Part shown: in pieces, positions 45,589 to 54,472 of the stretch | Layout: each line of letters starts with the position of its first letter | How positions within the stretch are numbered: the stretch's first letter is position 1 | From: Halomicrobium salinisoli | GTDB lineage: Archaea > Halobacteriota > Halobacteria > Halobacteriales > Haloarculaceae | Assembly: GCF_020405185.1 (NCBI RefSeq) | Contig: NZ_CP084463.1 | Location: 372,001 to 436,000 of the forward strand | Direction of reading: 5' to 3' | Length of the DNA: 64,000 nucleotides | Made by a program: the position numbers and the translations under genes | The notes under the pieces: model-generated | What the model was told of the DNA's origin: nothing | What the model saw: the letters and a program-made list of their open reading frames with translations, nothing else | The model's database searches: none

Positions 45589-46109
45589 TACGCGAGTATC
45601 CCGACGAGTCGGCCGGTCCGTTCCCCGACCCGCCGCGGACGTTCACCGACCGCGAGGACCGGGCGATCCGCGTCGAGGTGGCCGACGAGGACGACCGCGA
45701 GGCGCTGGTCGACATGTACGTCGACTTCGCCCCCGAGGACCGCGCCCAGGGGATCCCCCCGAGCCGCGAGTCCGCGATCCGGCGCTGGCTGGACGACATC
45801 CTCGCCGAGGAGTGCCTGAACGTGATCGCCTGGCACGGCGACGACGCCGTCGGCCACGCCACGCTCGTCCCGGACGAGCACGACGCCTACGAACTGGCCA
45901 TCTTCGTCCTCGCGGAGTACCAGGGCGCCTCCATCGGCACGGAGCTGGTCGAGACGCTGCTGGGCCACGGCGCGGCCGAGGGCATCGAGCACGTCTGGCT
46001 CACCGTCGAGCGCTGGAACGACCCCGCCATCGCCCTCTACAAGAAGGTGGGCTTCGAGACGACCGACAGCGAGCGCTTCGAGCTGGAGATGGCGATCAGT
46101 CTAGACTGA
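45585..46109 (+). CDS. GNAT family N-acetyltransferase
   Basis: A 174-residue GNAT-fold protein. An N-terminal extension of about 30 residues precedes the fold. The acetyl-CoA site is in IFVLAEYQGASIGTELVETLL (about 103-123), where the usual Q/RxxGxG/A loop reads EYQGASIGT. The C-terminal VERWNDPAIALYKKVGFE segment is typical. The substrate is unknown; coupling to a Usp gene suggests a stress role. Its 3' end overlaps the convergent Usp gene by nine bases. Confidence 0.87.
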   Translation: MIREYPDESAGPFPDPPRTFTDREDRAIRVEVADEDDREALVDMYVDFAPEDRAQGIPPSRESAIRRWLDDILAEECLNVIAWHGDDAVGHATLVPDEHDAYELAIFVLAEYQGASIGTELVETLLGHGAAEGIEHVWLTVERWNDPAIALYKKVGFETTDSERFELEMAISLD

Positions 46110-46541
46110 CAGCACCGGCTGGCTGGCGTACTCGATGACGTACAGCGCGGCCTTGCCGATGGCCTCCTCGGGATCCGTGCTGGCCGACTCCCGCGGGACC
46201 ACCACGAAGTCGGCGTCGATCTCCTCGGCGACGTCGAGGATCACGCTCCCCGGCGACTGGGCCAGCCGCCGCTGTGAGAAGCCCGCGGCGGTCGAGTACG
46301 TCAGCGCCGTGTCGTCGCCGTCGATGCGCTCCCGGACGCCGTCGGCGATCTCCCTGTGTTCGCTGGCGATCGACTCCGCCTCGACCTCTCCGGCGTCGAT
46401 CGCCTCGACCAGCGTCTCCTCCAGCACGAACAGCAGGTGCATGTCCGCCCCGTAGGCGTCCGCGACCGCGAGCGCGTACTCGACCGCCCGCTCCGACCGG
46501 TCGCTGCCGTCCACGGGCGCGAGTACGAGGTCGACCTCCAT
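46101..46541 (-). CDS. universal stress protein family, atypical nucleotide loop
   Basis: A 146-residue UspA-like protein starting MEVDLVLAPVDGSDRSERAVEYA. The C-terminal segment that normally carries G-x2-G-x9-G-S/T instead reads VVPRESASTDPEEAIGKAALYV, so ATP binding is probably lost. It lies between two other Usp genes and is divergent from the third with a shared 90-base promoter region; a GCTTTTT TATA-like run lies about 26 bases upstream. Confidence 0.82.
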   Translation of the reverse strand: MEVDLVLAPVDGSDRSERAVEYALAVADAYGADMHLLFVLEETLVEAIDAGEVEAESIASEHREIADGVRERIDGDDTALTYSTAAGFSQRRLAQSPGSVILDVAEEIDADFVVVPRESASTDPEEAIGKAALYVIEYASQPVLSV

Positions 46542-46601
46542 CGACCGTGAGTGGGACCGGCCCCCGCAAAAAGCCACCGGGCCGAGGCGCGGTGCCGCGG
46601 C

Positions 46602-46607
46602 TTTATT
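46602..46607 (+). promoter_or_regulatory. TATA box of the third Usp gene
   Basis: TTTATT, in GGCTTTATTGTCC, is 25-30 bases before the ATG at 46632. This fits a leaderless transcript. Confidence 0.5.
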
Positions 46608-46631
46608 GTCCGGGCGCGGAAAGCACAGCGC

Positions 46632-47096
46632 ATGTTCGAGACGGTACTCATCGCCACGGACGGCTCGGCCAGCGCGGAGCGGGCCGTCCGGGCCGCCGTG
46701 GACCTGGCCGGGCGGTTCGAGGCGACGGTCCACGCGCTGTACGTCGTCGACTCGGGCGACGTCGCGGCGACGCCGGACGACGTCCGCGAGGACTTCGAGC
46801 GCGCGCTGGCCACGGAGGGCGGCAAGGCGCTGACCTTCGTCCGCGAGACCGCTACCGACGACCCGGACCCGGGCGAAGAGACGGTGGTCACCGCTATCAG
46901 GGAGGGCGATCCGATCAGCGAAATCTGCGCCTACGCGGACGGGATCGACGCGGACGCGATCGTCACGGGCACGCGCGGCCGCCACGGCCAGCACGGCTAC
47001 CTCCTTGGCAGCGTCGCCGAGGGCGTCGTCCGCCGGGCCGAGCACCCGGTGCTGACCGTCCGACAACTGGAAGACGCGGCGGACGGCGAGGCGTAG
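46632..47096 (+). CDS. universal stress protein family, ATP-binding type
   Basis: A 154-residue UspA protein. It starts MFETVLIATDGSASAERAV and has the full ATP-binding signature GTRGRHGQHGYLLGSVAEG before HPVLTVRQ. Unlike the neighbouring Usp at 46101-46541, the glycines of the nucleotide loop are intact. The ATG at 46632 is supported by a TATA box at leaderless spacing. Confidence 0.9.
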   Translation: MFETVLIATDGSASAERAVRAAVDLAGRFEATVHALYVVDSGDVAATPDDVREDFERALATEGGKALTFVRETATDDPDPGEETVVTAIREGDPISEICAYADGIDADAIVTGTRGRHGQHGYLLGSVAEGVVRRAEHPVLTVRQLEDAADGEA

Positions 47097-47186
47097 CGAC
47101 TACGAGCGGCTTTCCCCGCGGTGGCGCGCTCTCTCCATCCCGCCCCGGACCGCGACGTTCTTTGACTGCGGGGTTCAGTTCCGAGT

Positions 47187-48287
47187 ATGGACGACTGGCT
47201 CATCGACGACGAGCGCCTCTCGCTGGAACGGAAGTCGATACTGCCCGGCGAGGGCTTCTTCGTCCCGGACTCGCTGGAGGAGGACCGACAGGAACAGGAG
47301 GTCGCCGAGGCGCTGGACGGCGCCGGCACCGTGGTGGTCGCCGACCCCGACGCCGACGGCCTGGCCTGCACCGCGCTGGTCCGGGAGGCCTACGGCGAGG
47401 GCGCGCTCGTCCCCGCCGGCCCCCACGAACTCGAGGAGACACTGGAGTGGGTCGCGGAGTACGCCGAGACGGACGCGACCGTCGTCGTCTGTGACCTCGC
47501 GCCCGACAGCGACGAGGACGTCGCGGCGCTGCCCGACCTGGTCGCCCGCGTCGAGGACGTCCGCTGGTACGACCACCACCAGTGGGAGGACGACCTCGCC
47601 GCGCTGGTCGACGAGGCCGGCGTCGAGCGCGTCGTCGGCGACAGCGACGAGGTCTGCACCGCCGACGTCGTCCACGAGCAACTCGACTACGACTTCCCCG
47701 ACCGCTTCCGTGAACTCGCCGCGGTCACGCGCGACCACGACCTCTGGATCCGCGAAGACGAGCGCAGCGACGACCTGGCGGACTTCTCCTACTGGTCGGA
47801 GCCCGAGGAGTACATCGAGGCTGTCCTCGAGCACGGCCCGGACCTCTCGCCGGAGATCCACGAGTACCTCGCCGAGAAGCGCGTCGAGAAGGAGGCCCTC
47901 ATCGAGAAGGCCGTCGAGCGCGCCGAGCTACGGGAGGTCGGTCCCTGGACGGTCGGAGTCACCTACGGCCGCTGCTCGCAGAACGAGGTCGCCGAGGAAC
48001 TCCGCGAGCAGGGCGCCGACGCCGCCGTCATCGTCAAGCCCGCCGGCTCCGCGTCCATCCGCGGCACCGAGACCTTCGAGCGCTGCCACGAGGTCGCCCG
48101 GCAGGTCTCCGGCGGCGGTCACCCCCGCGCCGCCGGCTGCAAGCCCGACGTCTACGACGACATGCTCGACTACGCCCACCACTGGAGCACGCGGGGCGCG
48201 GTGGCCAAGCAGGCCATCGTCGACGCCTTCCGGCGGCTCGAAGTCGAGGGGGACAGCGAGGCTCAAACGGACGATGGAGACGAGTGA
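47187..48287 (+). CDS. DHH family phosphoesterase
   Basis: A 366-residue phosphoesterase of the DHH/DHHA1 superfamily, related to RecJ and archaeal nucleases. Metal ligands are in VADPDADGLA (51-60), CDLAPDSDED and the DHH motif at 129-131 (RWYDHHQW). The DHHA1 domain ends in GGGHPRAAGC (309-318). The haloarchaeal group acts on single-stranded nucleic acid or cyclic nucleotides; the exact substrate is unknown. The last ~22 codons differ from a second, displaced copy of the 3' end at 48404-48453, implying that the gene's end was replaced by recombination. Confidence 0.9.
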   Translation: MDDWLIDDERLSLERKSILPGEGFFVPDSLEEDRQEQEVAEALDGAGTVVVADPDADGLACTALVREAYGEGALVPAGPHELEETLEWVAEYAETDATVVVCDLAPDSDEDVAALPDLVARVEDVRWYDHHQWEDDLAALVDEAGVERVVGDSDEVCTADVVHEQLDYDFPDRFRELAAVTRDHDLWIREDERSDDLADFSYWSEPEEYIEAVLEHGPDLSPEIHEYLAEKRVEKEALIEKAVERAELREVGPWTVGVTYGRCSQNEVAEELREQGADAAVIVKPAGSASIRGTETFERCHEVARQVSGGGHPRAAGCKPDVYDDMLDYAHHWSTRGAVAKQAIVDAFRRLEVEGDSEAQTDDGDE

Positions 48288-48402
48288 CGGGACGCCGCTC
48301 GACGGCGTGATGGAGGACATCCGGAAGGAGGTCGTCTCACAGGTGGCCGAGACAGACCGGGAGGAGCACCGCGACATCTACGACACTCTCGCAGACGAGT
48401 AA
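48274..48402 (+). CDS. 42-residue acidic microprotein overlapping the DHH gene
   Basis: A short frame starting at the ATG in GACGATGGAGACG, overlapping the DHH gene end by 14 bases. It encodes METSDGTPLDGV followed by an amphipathic helix (MEDIRKEVVSQVAETDREEH) and ends YDTLADE. Codon use is normal for the genome. It lies exactly between the two copies of the DHH 3' end, so it may have arrived together with the replaced DHH end. No family recognised; coding status is likely but not certain. Confidence 0.5.
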   Translation: METSDGTPLDGVMEDIRKEVVSQVAETDREEHRDIYDTLADE

Positions 48403-48403
48403 C

Positions 48404-48453
48404 ACGCCTTCCGGCGACTGGAGGTCGAGTCGGATGCGGACGACGACGCCTGA
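48404..48453 (+). pseudogene. remnant of a second DHH gene 3' end
   Basis: The 26 bases at 48404-48429 match 48223-48248 in the DHH gene at 23 positions. The three differences are third-position changes that keep the peptide AFRRLEVE unchanged. After this the remnant reads SDADDDA and a TGA stop, a plausible alternative C-terminus. It is out of frame with the DHH gene and has no start. It is best explained as the original end of the DHH gene left behind after recombination with a diverged homologue. Confidence 0.65.
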
Positions 48454-48503
48454 CGGAGAGACAAGCTTGATTCTCTCCGCGGTCGACCCACCGGACACGG
48501 ACG

Positions 48504-48950
48504 ATGTCGAACGCTGCCCTCCGCTCGAACCTGCCCTCCCGACGGGACTTCGTCGACAGCCTGGTCCACGCGCTCGTCGTCGCCGCCACGCTGTACGTCC
48601 TTGACGGCTCGCTGCGCTTCGCCGCTGCCTCGGCCGGCTTCTTCCTCGCTCTGCTGCTCGCGGGCGACGTCGCCGAGGCGGTCGTCGGCGACTACGCGGA
48701 CCACGTCCTGTTCGGCCTGCTCGTCCTCGGGTTCACGGCGTACGCGGCCGACCTGTCGACGCCGATCTGGTTGCTGGTCGCCGGCGTGGCACTGGGCGGC
48801 TGGTTCCTCGTCGACGGCGTCCAGCACCTCCGCCACGGGAAGACCCGCGACGAGGTGAGCGTCGCCTACGAGCACGACGGTGGCGCCCTCACCGGCATCG
48901 CTCGGGCGCTGGTCGAGCGGCTGCTGGCGCCGATCAGACTCGGACTGTAG
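48504..48950 (+). CDS. conserved membrane protein
   Basis: A 148-residue protein with an N-terminal polar start (MSNAALRSNLPSRRDF) and four hydrophobic segments at about 20-36, 40-58, 65-82 and 86-103. A soluble basic-acidic C-terminal part includes VQHLRHGKTRDEVSVAYEHDG. There is no known catalytic motif. It is on the same strand as the DHH gene but separated by the remnant region. Function unknown. Confidence 0.7.
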   Translation: MSNAALRSNLPSRRDFVDSLVHALVVAATLYVLDGSLRFAAASAGFFLALLLAGDVAEAVVGDYADHVLFGLLVLGFTAYAADLSTPIWLLVAGVALGGWFLVDGVQHLRHGKTRDEVSVAYEHDGGALTGIARALVERLLAPIRLGL

Positions 48951-48969
48951 AACGCGCGTGCGCAGAGAG

Positions 48970-49401
48970 TTACTCGTCGCCGACGACCCACTTCTCGGAG
49001 TAGCGCTCGCCGCAGGTGCAGACGCCGTAGGCGTGGATCACGTCGCCCTCGGCGTAGACGCCGCCGACCTCCTCGTTTTGCTCCTCGGCGAACGCGAAGA
49101 CGAACTTCGCGGCGTGGTCGCCGACGCCGTCCTCGGCGGCCGGACAGACGCCGCCGGTGAGGTCCCGGTTGATCTCGCCGTCGGTCTGCATCGCCTCGCG
49201 GGCGAGCCCCATCGGGTCGATGCCGGTCGCGGACTGGAACGCGCTGCGGCCGGAGTCGCCGTCGACGACGAGGACGACGCCGTCCGCGACCTGCTCGGCG
49301 TAGTCGTCCAGCGCCGAGAGGTTGCCGACGGCGTCCTCGTGGAGGAAGAAGGCCACGTCCTCGACGCGCTCGCCGGCCAGGAACTCCTCGCGCTTGCTCA
49401 T
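48970..49401 (-). CDS. DUF5807-type haloarchaeal protein
   Basis: A 143-residue soluble protein starting MSKREEFLAGERVEDVAFF. It has a central VVLVVDGDSGRSAFQ strand-turn and a C-terminal VIHAYGVCTCGERYSEKW segment in which the CxCG pair may bind metal. I recognise it as a conserved haloarchaeal family of unknown function. The ATG at 49401 is the first good start; upstream frame has poor coding character. Confidence 0.75.
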   Translation of the reverse strand: MSKREEFLAGERVEDVAFFLHEDAVGNLSALDDYAEQVADGVVLVVDGDSGRSAFQSATGIDPMGLAREAMQTDGEINRDLTGGVCPAAEDGVGDHAAKFVFAFAEEQNEEVGGVYAEGDVIHAYGVCTCGERYSEKWVVGDE

Positions 49402-49491
49402 ACCTCCGGAGAAGCGGTCGTCCCGGATAAGGCCCGCGATGGGCGCCGAGAGGCCGTCGGAACTACGTCCGCGGCCGTCCACGCTGCACCC

Positions 49492-49806
49492 GTGCCCAGA
49501 GAGTACGACAAACTGGTCCGGGACGGGATTCCGGAGATCATCAGAGAGAGCGACGAAGAGCCCGTGACCCACACCGTCGAGGGCGAGGCCTACCGGGACC
49601 GCCTGCGGGAGAAGCTCGACGAGGAGGTGGCGGAGTACCACGACGGCGAGGACCCCGAGGAGCTGGCCGACGTGCTGGAGGTCCTCGCTGCGCTCGCGGG
49701 GACTCACGGGCTCACCGAGAGCGAACTGGAAGCGATGCGAGAGGCGAAGGCCGACGACCGGGGTCGCTTCGAGGACGGCGTCGTTCTCGAGGCCGTCCGC
49801 GAGTGA
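49492..49806 (+). CDS. MazG-like nucleoside triphosphate pyrophosphohydrolase
   Basis: A 104-residue all-alpha NTP-PPase. It starts at GTG 49492 with MPREYDKLVRDGIPEII, a conserved start for this small family in haloarchaea. The metal-binding motif EExxE-x8-ExxD is visible as Glu44/Glu45/Glu48 and Glu57/Asp60 (KLDEEVAEYH, EELAD). Such enzymes hydrolyse non-canonical or damaged nucleotides and are related to phosphoribosyl-ATP pyrophosphatase. No his genes are nearby, so a house-cleaning role is more likely. Confidence 0.85.
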   Translation: MPREYDKLVRDGIPEIIRESDEEPVTHTVEGEAYRDRLREKLDEEVAEYHDGEDPEELADVLEVLAALAGTHGLTESELEAMREAKADDRGRFEDGVVLEAVRE

Positions 49807-49921
49807 CCGGTCCGGACGCCGTGGTCGTCCGCGAGTATCGATCCGGATACGTTCCACTCCCGCGCCAGAATGGTTGGATACCCAACAGTACTTGCCCGTC
49901 GCGACCGTAGGGCCAGACGGT

Positions 49922-50149
49922 ATGGCAATGAACGACAACGGCTTCGGCCCCTTCGGACAGTTCTCGCTGGCCGGGTTCCTGATCATGGGGCTGCTGGCCC
50001 TCATCGACGCTGCAGAGATCGCCCCCTGGCCGCTCTCGCCGGAACTGACAGCAATCATCGCGCTCCTCGCGGGCATCGGCGCGGCCGCGCTGTGGTTCGG
50101 CCACGACCCCACCGCGAGCGAACGGGCCCGCGCGGACGTGGACCGGTAA
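49922..50149 (+). CDS. small membrane protein, two helices
   Basis: A 75-residue protein starting MAMNDNGFGPFGQF, with two hydrophobic segments (about 15-30 and 40-60) and a charged C-terminus (DPTASERARADVDR). No recognised family. The ATG at 49922 (or 49928) is preferred over a TTG at 49874. It could be a small subunit or a regulatory membrane peptide. Confidence 0.55.
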   Translation: MAMNDNGFGPFGQFSLAGFLIMGLLALIDAAEIAPWPLSPELTAIIALLAGIGAAALWFGHDPTASERARADVDR

Positions 50150-50195
50150 CCGGTAGCCAGCATCCGCGAGCGCGGAGCACTCGCGGTTCACTTCG

Positions 50196-50267
50196 CGCGC
50201 GCCTCTGGCGCGCGAGAATGTCGCTTTTGTGCTGAACGTTCGCGAGGAGGGTCGCCGATAGCGACCC
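50196..50267. terminator. two hairpins downstream of arlJ
   Basis: CGCGCGCC-TCT-GGCGCGCG (50196-50214, 8-bp stem) and GGGTCGC-CGATA-GCGACCC (50249-50267, 7-bp stem) fill the gap between the small membrane protein gene and the arlJ stop at 50281. The second is 14 bases past the arlJ stop and could terminate the arl operon. Confidence 0.5.
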
Positions 50268-50280
50268 CCGAAGTAACGAT

Positions 50281-52035
50281 TCAGACCGCCAGGAACTGCG
50301 TCACGAGGTACTTCGTGGCGACGGCGGTGAGGGCGCCGATCCAGGCCAGCAGGACGAAGTGGAGGTAGGTGTTGGCCTTGTGGCCGCCGTCGGTCGTCCG
50401 GATCATCAGGGCCGAGAGCATGGCCCCGAACATGATGATGACGACCAGCAGGAACTCGATGAGGGGGATGTCGTAGACCTCGGTGTGGATCAGCGAGCCG
50501 GCGTCGAAGCCGGGGTTGTTGCTGGTGTCGAGGTCCAGCGACAGCGACGAGAGGATGTTGACCACCTGGAGGCCGATGAAGAAGGCGAAGGTAGAGGCTG
50601 CGGTGATGCCGTACAGGAGGCCGATCATGGTCGTGGCCGCCTGGTTGCGCTGCTGGCGCAACTGGAGGACCTCGTTCATGTTCTCGGCGATCAGTTCGCC
50701 CAGTAGCTTCGGCGAGCCGCCCATTTCGCGGCCGACCAGGTACATCTCGGAGAAGGTCTGGACGAGGTACGAGCGGCAGTCGGCGGTGAAGTAATGCCAG
50801 GCCTCGGCTGGTTCGATGCGCATGTTCAGTCGCTTGTAGAGGTCGTCGATGTTCGGCGTCAGCGGGCCGAAGTCCTTCTTCCGGAGGGTCCGCAACACCA
50901 TCGAGGTGGTCGACTGCTTGGCGCCCTCGGTGGCGCCAAGCGCGCGGATGAAACTGGGGAACTCCTCGTCGCGCGCCTTGATCTGTTGCTCCTGTCGGCG
51001 GAGGACGATGCCGGGGATCAGAAGCGGCGTGATCGGCGTGGCGGCGTAGAACGGCAGCGGGACCTCGTCCATGAAGAAGTAGACGTCGCCGAGGGTCACG
51101 GGCGAGACGCCGAGCATCCCCCCGAAGGAGACGAACAGGAGCAGGGCGCAGAGGCCGAGGCCGGCGTAGGTGGCGCGGTCGACGCGCCGCTCGATGTCGG
51201 AGGGGTACTGCTCGGGGTGGAACCAGACGGGGTCGTAGGGCGACATCGACCGGATGGCCAGGTAGAACCCCGACTGGACGAAGATGTACATGACGATGAC
51301 GGCGCTGACGGTCATGGTGGGGTCGGTCCCGGTCAGCACGGGCAGGACCGTCGCGAACACCAGCGCGAACGTCATCGAGAGGATCATCGACAGGTAGAGG
51401 TCCTTCATGACCTCCAGGTTGTCCAGCGTGCCCTGGTAGACGGTCTTGTAGTTCTGGATGATCTGCTGTTGCTCGCTGATGAGGTAGTCCTCCAGGGACT
51501 GGCCGGCGCCGAGCGTGTACGCCAGCCGGTCGAGGAAGTCCGAGACGGCGTCGCTGGGGACCTCCTTGGCGCGGCGGCGGCAGGCGTCGTCGAGGCTCTG
51601 GTTCCACGTGTCGACCAGTTCGACGATCCGGCGCATCTCGTTGGCCAGTTCGCCGTACTCGTCCTCCTCGGCGAGGGTACGGAACACCTCCATGCGGTCG
51701 ATCTTCGTCGTCGCCAGCACCGTCATGTGGGTCACGAGCAGGTGGAACCGGTTGTTGAGCTGCTGGCGGCGCTGGCTAACGAGGATCTTCGGGTAGAAGA
51801 CGGCCGCAAGCAGGGCCAGCAGGCCGAGCATGGGGACCGGTACCGTGACCGCCGTCGGCAGGTCCAGCAGGAGGACCGCCGCCACCGACACCACGAAGAA
51901 GGCCCCCGAGGGCAGCAGGATGAAGAGGACGTACCGCTCCAGCGGGATGTGCATCCGCTGGTAGGCGTCGACGAGCGACTCGACGAACTCCGATGCGGTC
52001 AGGTTCAGGCGGTTCTCGGCGTCGCTGGAGGCCAT
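50281..52035 (-). CDS. arlJ: archaellum membrane platform protein ArlJ (FlaJ)
   Basis: A 584-residue polytopic membrane protein that anchors the archaellum and works with the ATPase ArlI, related to the T2SS F protein. Hydrophobic segments lie near 35-85, 230-270, 290-350 and at the C-terminus (about 480-584). Two cytoplasmic helical domains include EEDEYGELANEMRRIVELV and VGREMGGSPKLLGELIAENMNEV, typical of the family. Its ATG shares a base with the arlI stop. It is the last gene of the arl operon. Confidence 0.94.
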   Translation of the reverse strand: MASSDAENRLNLTASEFVESLVDAYQRMHIPLERYVLFILLPSGAFFVVSVAAVLLLDLPTAVTVPVPMLGLLALLAAVFYPKILVSQRRQQLNNRFHLLVTHMTVLATTKIDRMEVFRTLAEEDEYGELANEMRRIVELVDTWNQSLDDACRRRAKEVPSDAVSDFLDRLAYTLGAGQSLEDYLISEQQQIIQNYKTVYQGTLDNLEVMKDLYLSMILSMTFALVFATVLPVLTGTDPTMTVSAVIVMYIFVQSGFYLAIRSMSPYDPVWFHPEQYPSDIERRVDRATYAGLGLCALLLFVSFGGMLGVSPVTLGDVYFFMDEVPLPFYAATPITPLLIPGIVLRRQEQQIKARDEEFPSFIRALGATEGAKQSTTSMVLRTLRKKDFGPLTPNIDDLYKRLNMRIEPAEAWHYFTADCRSYLVQTFSEMYLVGREMGGSPKLLGELIAENMNEVLQLRQQRNQAATTMIGLLYGITAASTFAFFIGLQVVNILSSLSLDLDTSNNPGFDAGSLIHTEVYDIPLIEFLLVVIIMFGAMLSALMIRTTDGGHKANTYLHFVLLAWIGALTAVATKYLVTQFLAV

Positions 52036-53708
52036 CAGTCGGGCCGGGAGATGGTGAAGGGGACCCCCTCGATGCCGTCGCGCTGGAAGTTCTGGATGAA
52101 CTCGTTGACCTCGTGGTAGCCCGTGATGTTCTCCTGGATGGCGCGCCGGATGATGTCGGCGCGGTACTCGAGGTCGTTGTAGATGTCGCGGGTGTCCTCG
52201 TACCCCAGCAGCGTCGCGATCTGCTCCTCGAGGACGTAGGAGTTGTTCATCCCCTGGAAGACGATCTCGTCCTCGACGGGGTCCCAGTAGAAGGCCTGGC
52301 GGGTGACGACCCCGTCCATCTCCTTGGAGTAGCCCTCGATCTCCTGAACGGAGGTGACCCGACGCAGGACCTGATCGCCTTGCTTGACGCGGTTCTGGAA
52401 CAGCGCCACGTCGGCGTTGTCCATGAACGTCTCCGGGATGTTGATCGGGTCGCCGGTGAACCGCTGGATCATGGAGACGATGTCGCTGGCGTGGAAGGTC
52501 AGCATGACCGGGTGGCCGGTCTGGGCCGCCTGGAAGGCCATCCGACCCTCCTCGCCACGGACCTCACCGACGATGATGTAGTCCGGGCGCGACCGGAGCG
52601 CGGCCGCCACGAGGTCGAACATGTCGACGCTGGTCCCCTCGTCGTCGCCTTCCCGGGTCAGCAGCTGCTGCCAGGTGTTGTGCGGCGGGAGCACCTCGGC
52701 GGTGTCCTCCGCGGTGTAGATCTTCGAGTCCCGGGGAATGAACGAGGTGATGGCGTTCAGCGTCGTCGTCTTCCCGGACGCGGTCTCCCCGACGACGAAC
52801 ACGGTCTGCTCGTTCTCCAGGCACAGCCAGAGGTACGCCGCCAGTTCGGGGGACAGCGTCCCCCACTTGGTGATCTGGAAGATCGAGAGCGGCACCTCGT
52901 CGCCCTGACGGATGGTCAGGGAGGGGCCCTTGACGGAGATGTCGTCGGAGTAGATCAGGTTCAGACGCGACCCGTCGGGCAGCGTCGAGTCGACGATGGG
53001 GTCGGAGTCGGAGACGGGGTCGCCGATCCGCTCGCCCATGTTGCGCAGCCACTGGTCGAACGCCTGCTCGCTGGGCCACTCGACGGTGGTCTCCAGCATG
53101 CCGTAGACGGAGTGGTCGACGTGGCACTCGTCGCGACCGATGACGTGGATGTCCTCGTTGGCCGGGTCGCGCATCACCGGCTCCAGCGGTCCGAGGCCGA
53201 CGATGTCGCGGTTCAGCCGGTAGAGGATGTTCTCGTAGGTGCTCTCGGTGACCTCGACCGTGCCGACGCTGCCCATGTTGGCCAGCCGCGTCAGCACGCC
53301 CTTGTCGCCCTCGGGGTCGCGGATCCGCGTCGACTCCTGGAGCAGTTCCTCGATGCGGTCGTCGTACTCCGTCTCGCTCTGGGGGGCGGGCTTGTTGACG
53401 GACTTCTGGAGGAGCCTGTCGCGGACCTTCCCGAAGACGACCTGCTCCTCCTGGTCCAGTTCCGGTTCGATGGCGTAGTAGCGCATGTCCTGGCCGACGT
53501 CGCCGTAGACGTGACAGAAGATCGGCCCGCCGACGGGGTAGAGCACGTTCGGCCGCTCGGACTCGTAGTCGTCGCTGGCCTCGTCGATGTAGGTGGGGAA
53601 CTCCCCGGTGATCTGCTTGAACTTCTTGAGGTGGTCCCGCAGGTGGGGCCGGCGGGCGGCCACCTGGCGCAGTTCGTCCGACGGCTTGGGTCGTCCGTGA
53701 TCGGTCAT
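52035..53708 (-). CDS. arlI: archaellum motor ATPase ArlI (FlaI)
   Basis: A 557-residue secretion/rotation ATPase that drives archaellum assembly and rotation. Walker A GETASGKTTTLNA starts near 306, the Asp-box region is IYTAEDTAE, Walker B is RPDYIIVGEVRGEE and the His box is VMLTFHASD. The N-terminal domain contains the GLGPLEPVMRDPANEDIHV segment of this superfamily. The gene starts two bases after the arlH stop. Confidence 0.96.
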   Translation of the reverse strand: MTDHGRPKPSDELRQVAARRPHLRDHLKKFKQITGEFPTYIDEASDDYESERPNVLYPVGGPIFCHVYGDVGQDMRYYAIEPELDQEEQVVFGKVRDRLLQKSVNKPAPQSETEYDDRIEELLQESTRIRDPEGDKGVLTRLANMGSVGTVEVTESTYENILYRLNRDIVGLGPLEPVMRDPANEDIHVIGRDECHVDHSVYGMLETTVEWPSEQAFDQWLRNMGERIGDPVSDSDPIVDSTLPDGSRLNLIYSDDISVKGPSLTIRQGDEVPLSIFQITKWGTLSPELAAYLWLCLENEQTVFVVGETASGKTTTLNAITSFIPRDSKIYTAEDTAEVLPPHNTWQQLLTREGDDEGTSVDMFDLVAAALRSRPDYIIVGEVRGEEGRMAFQAAQTGHPVMLTFHASDIVSMIQRFTGDPINIPETFMDNADVALFQNRVKQGDQVLRRVTSVQEIEGYSKEMDGVVTRQAFYWDPVEDEIVFQGMNNSYVLEEQIATLLGYEDTRDIYNDLEYRADIIRRAIQENITGYHEVNEFIQNFQRDGIEGVPFTISRPD

Positions 53709-53710
53709 GG

Positions 53711-54472
53711 TTACGCCACGCTCCTGGATTCGATGACGACGCCGGTACCCGACCGCACCGAGTACCCGATGGTGTCACCGACCTGTTCGCCCATGCCCGC
53801 GAACCGCTTGACCGCTATCTGGCGGCGGACGTCGTTGCCGACCTCGATCATCTCGAGTTCGATGAACACGTCGGCGATCGACCGGAACGGGCCGATGGCC
53901 TCCTCGTCCAGCGTCGAGGGGTCGACGGTCAGCATGATGCACTTCCCCTCGGCGATGATGTCCCGGAAAAAGGAGATGATCTCCAGGGCGGCCTGACGCT
54001 CCTCGTTCTGCCGGACCAGCGCCTCGAACTTGGGGTCGTTCCGGAGGATAGAGTCGAACGTGTCGATGATGACCACGTCCGCGTCCCACATCACCTCCGC
54101 CTCCATGAGGCGCTTGAGCAGCTGCTTGCGGTCGCCCTCCTCCTCGTCCCCGGAGAAGGTGTTCCCGTCGCCGATGTCGGCGTGCAGGAACAGCATGTTC
54201 TCGTCGAGGATGTGGTCGACGACGTCGTAGGACAGCGAGTGCATCTGGTCGAGGAAGCTCCCGACCGTGAGCTCCGTCGACAGCATCGTCACGTCGTGGC
54301 CCTCCTCGCAGAGGCCGTAGGAGAACCGCTGGCTCATCACCGACTTCCCGGCCCCGTAGTCGCCCTCGACGAGGATGATGCTCCCCGGCGGGATGCCCCC
54401 GCCGAGTTCCTTGTTCAGTCGATCGTGATCCTCCATGCCGAGCGAGAACAGGTCTTGGGTTGCGAGACTCAT
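53711..54472 (-). CDS. arlH: archaellum RecA-like protein ArlH (FlaH)
   Basis: A 253-residue RecA/KaiC-fold protein that binds ATP and assembles as a ring under the ArlI motor. Walker A GDYGAGKS is at 37-44 and Walker B is in [11 protein letters not shown] (near 131). The catalytic Glu that follows in active RecA proteins is not evident, fitting its regulatory role. The start at 54472 overlaps the arlG stop by four bases. Confidence 0.95.
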   Translation of the reverse strand: MSLATQDLFSLGMEDHDRLNKELGGGIPPGSIILVEGDYGAGKSVMSQRFSYGLCEEGHDVTMLSTELTVGSFLDQMHSLSYDVVDHILDENMLFLHADIGDGNTFSGDEEEGDRKQLLKRLMEAEVMWDADVVIIDTFDSILRNDPKFEALVRQNEERQAALEIISFFRDIIAEGKCIMLTVDPSTLDEEAIGPFRSIADVFIELEMIEVGNDVRRQIAVKRFAGMGEQVGDTIGYSVRSGTGVVIESRSVA

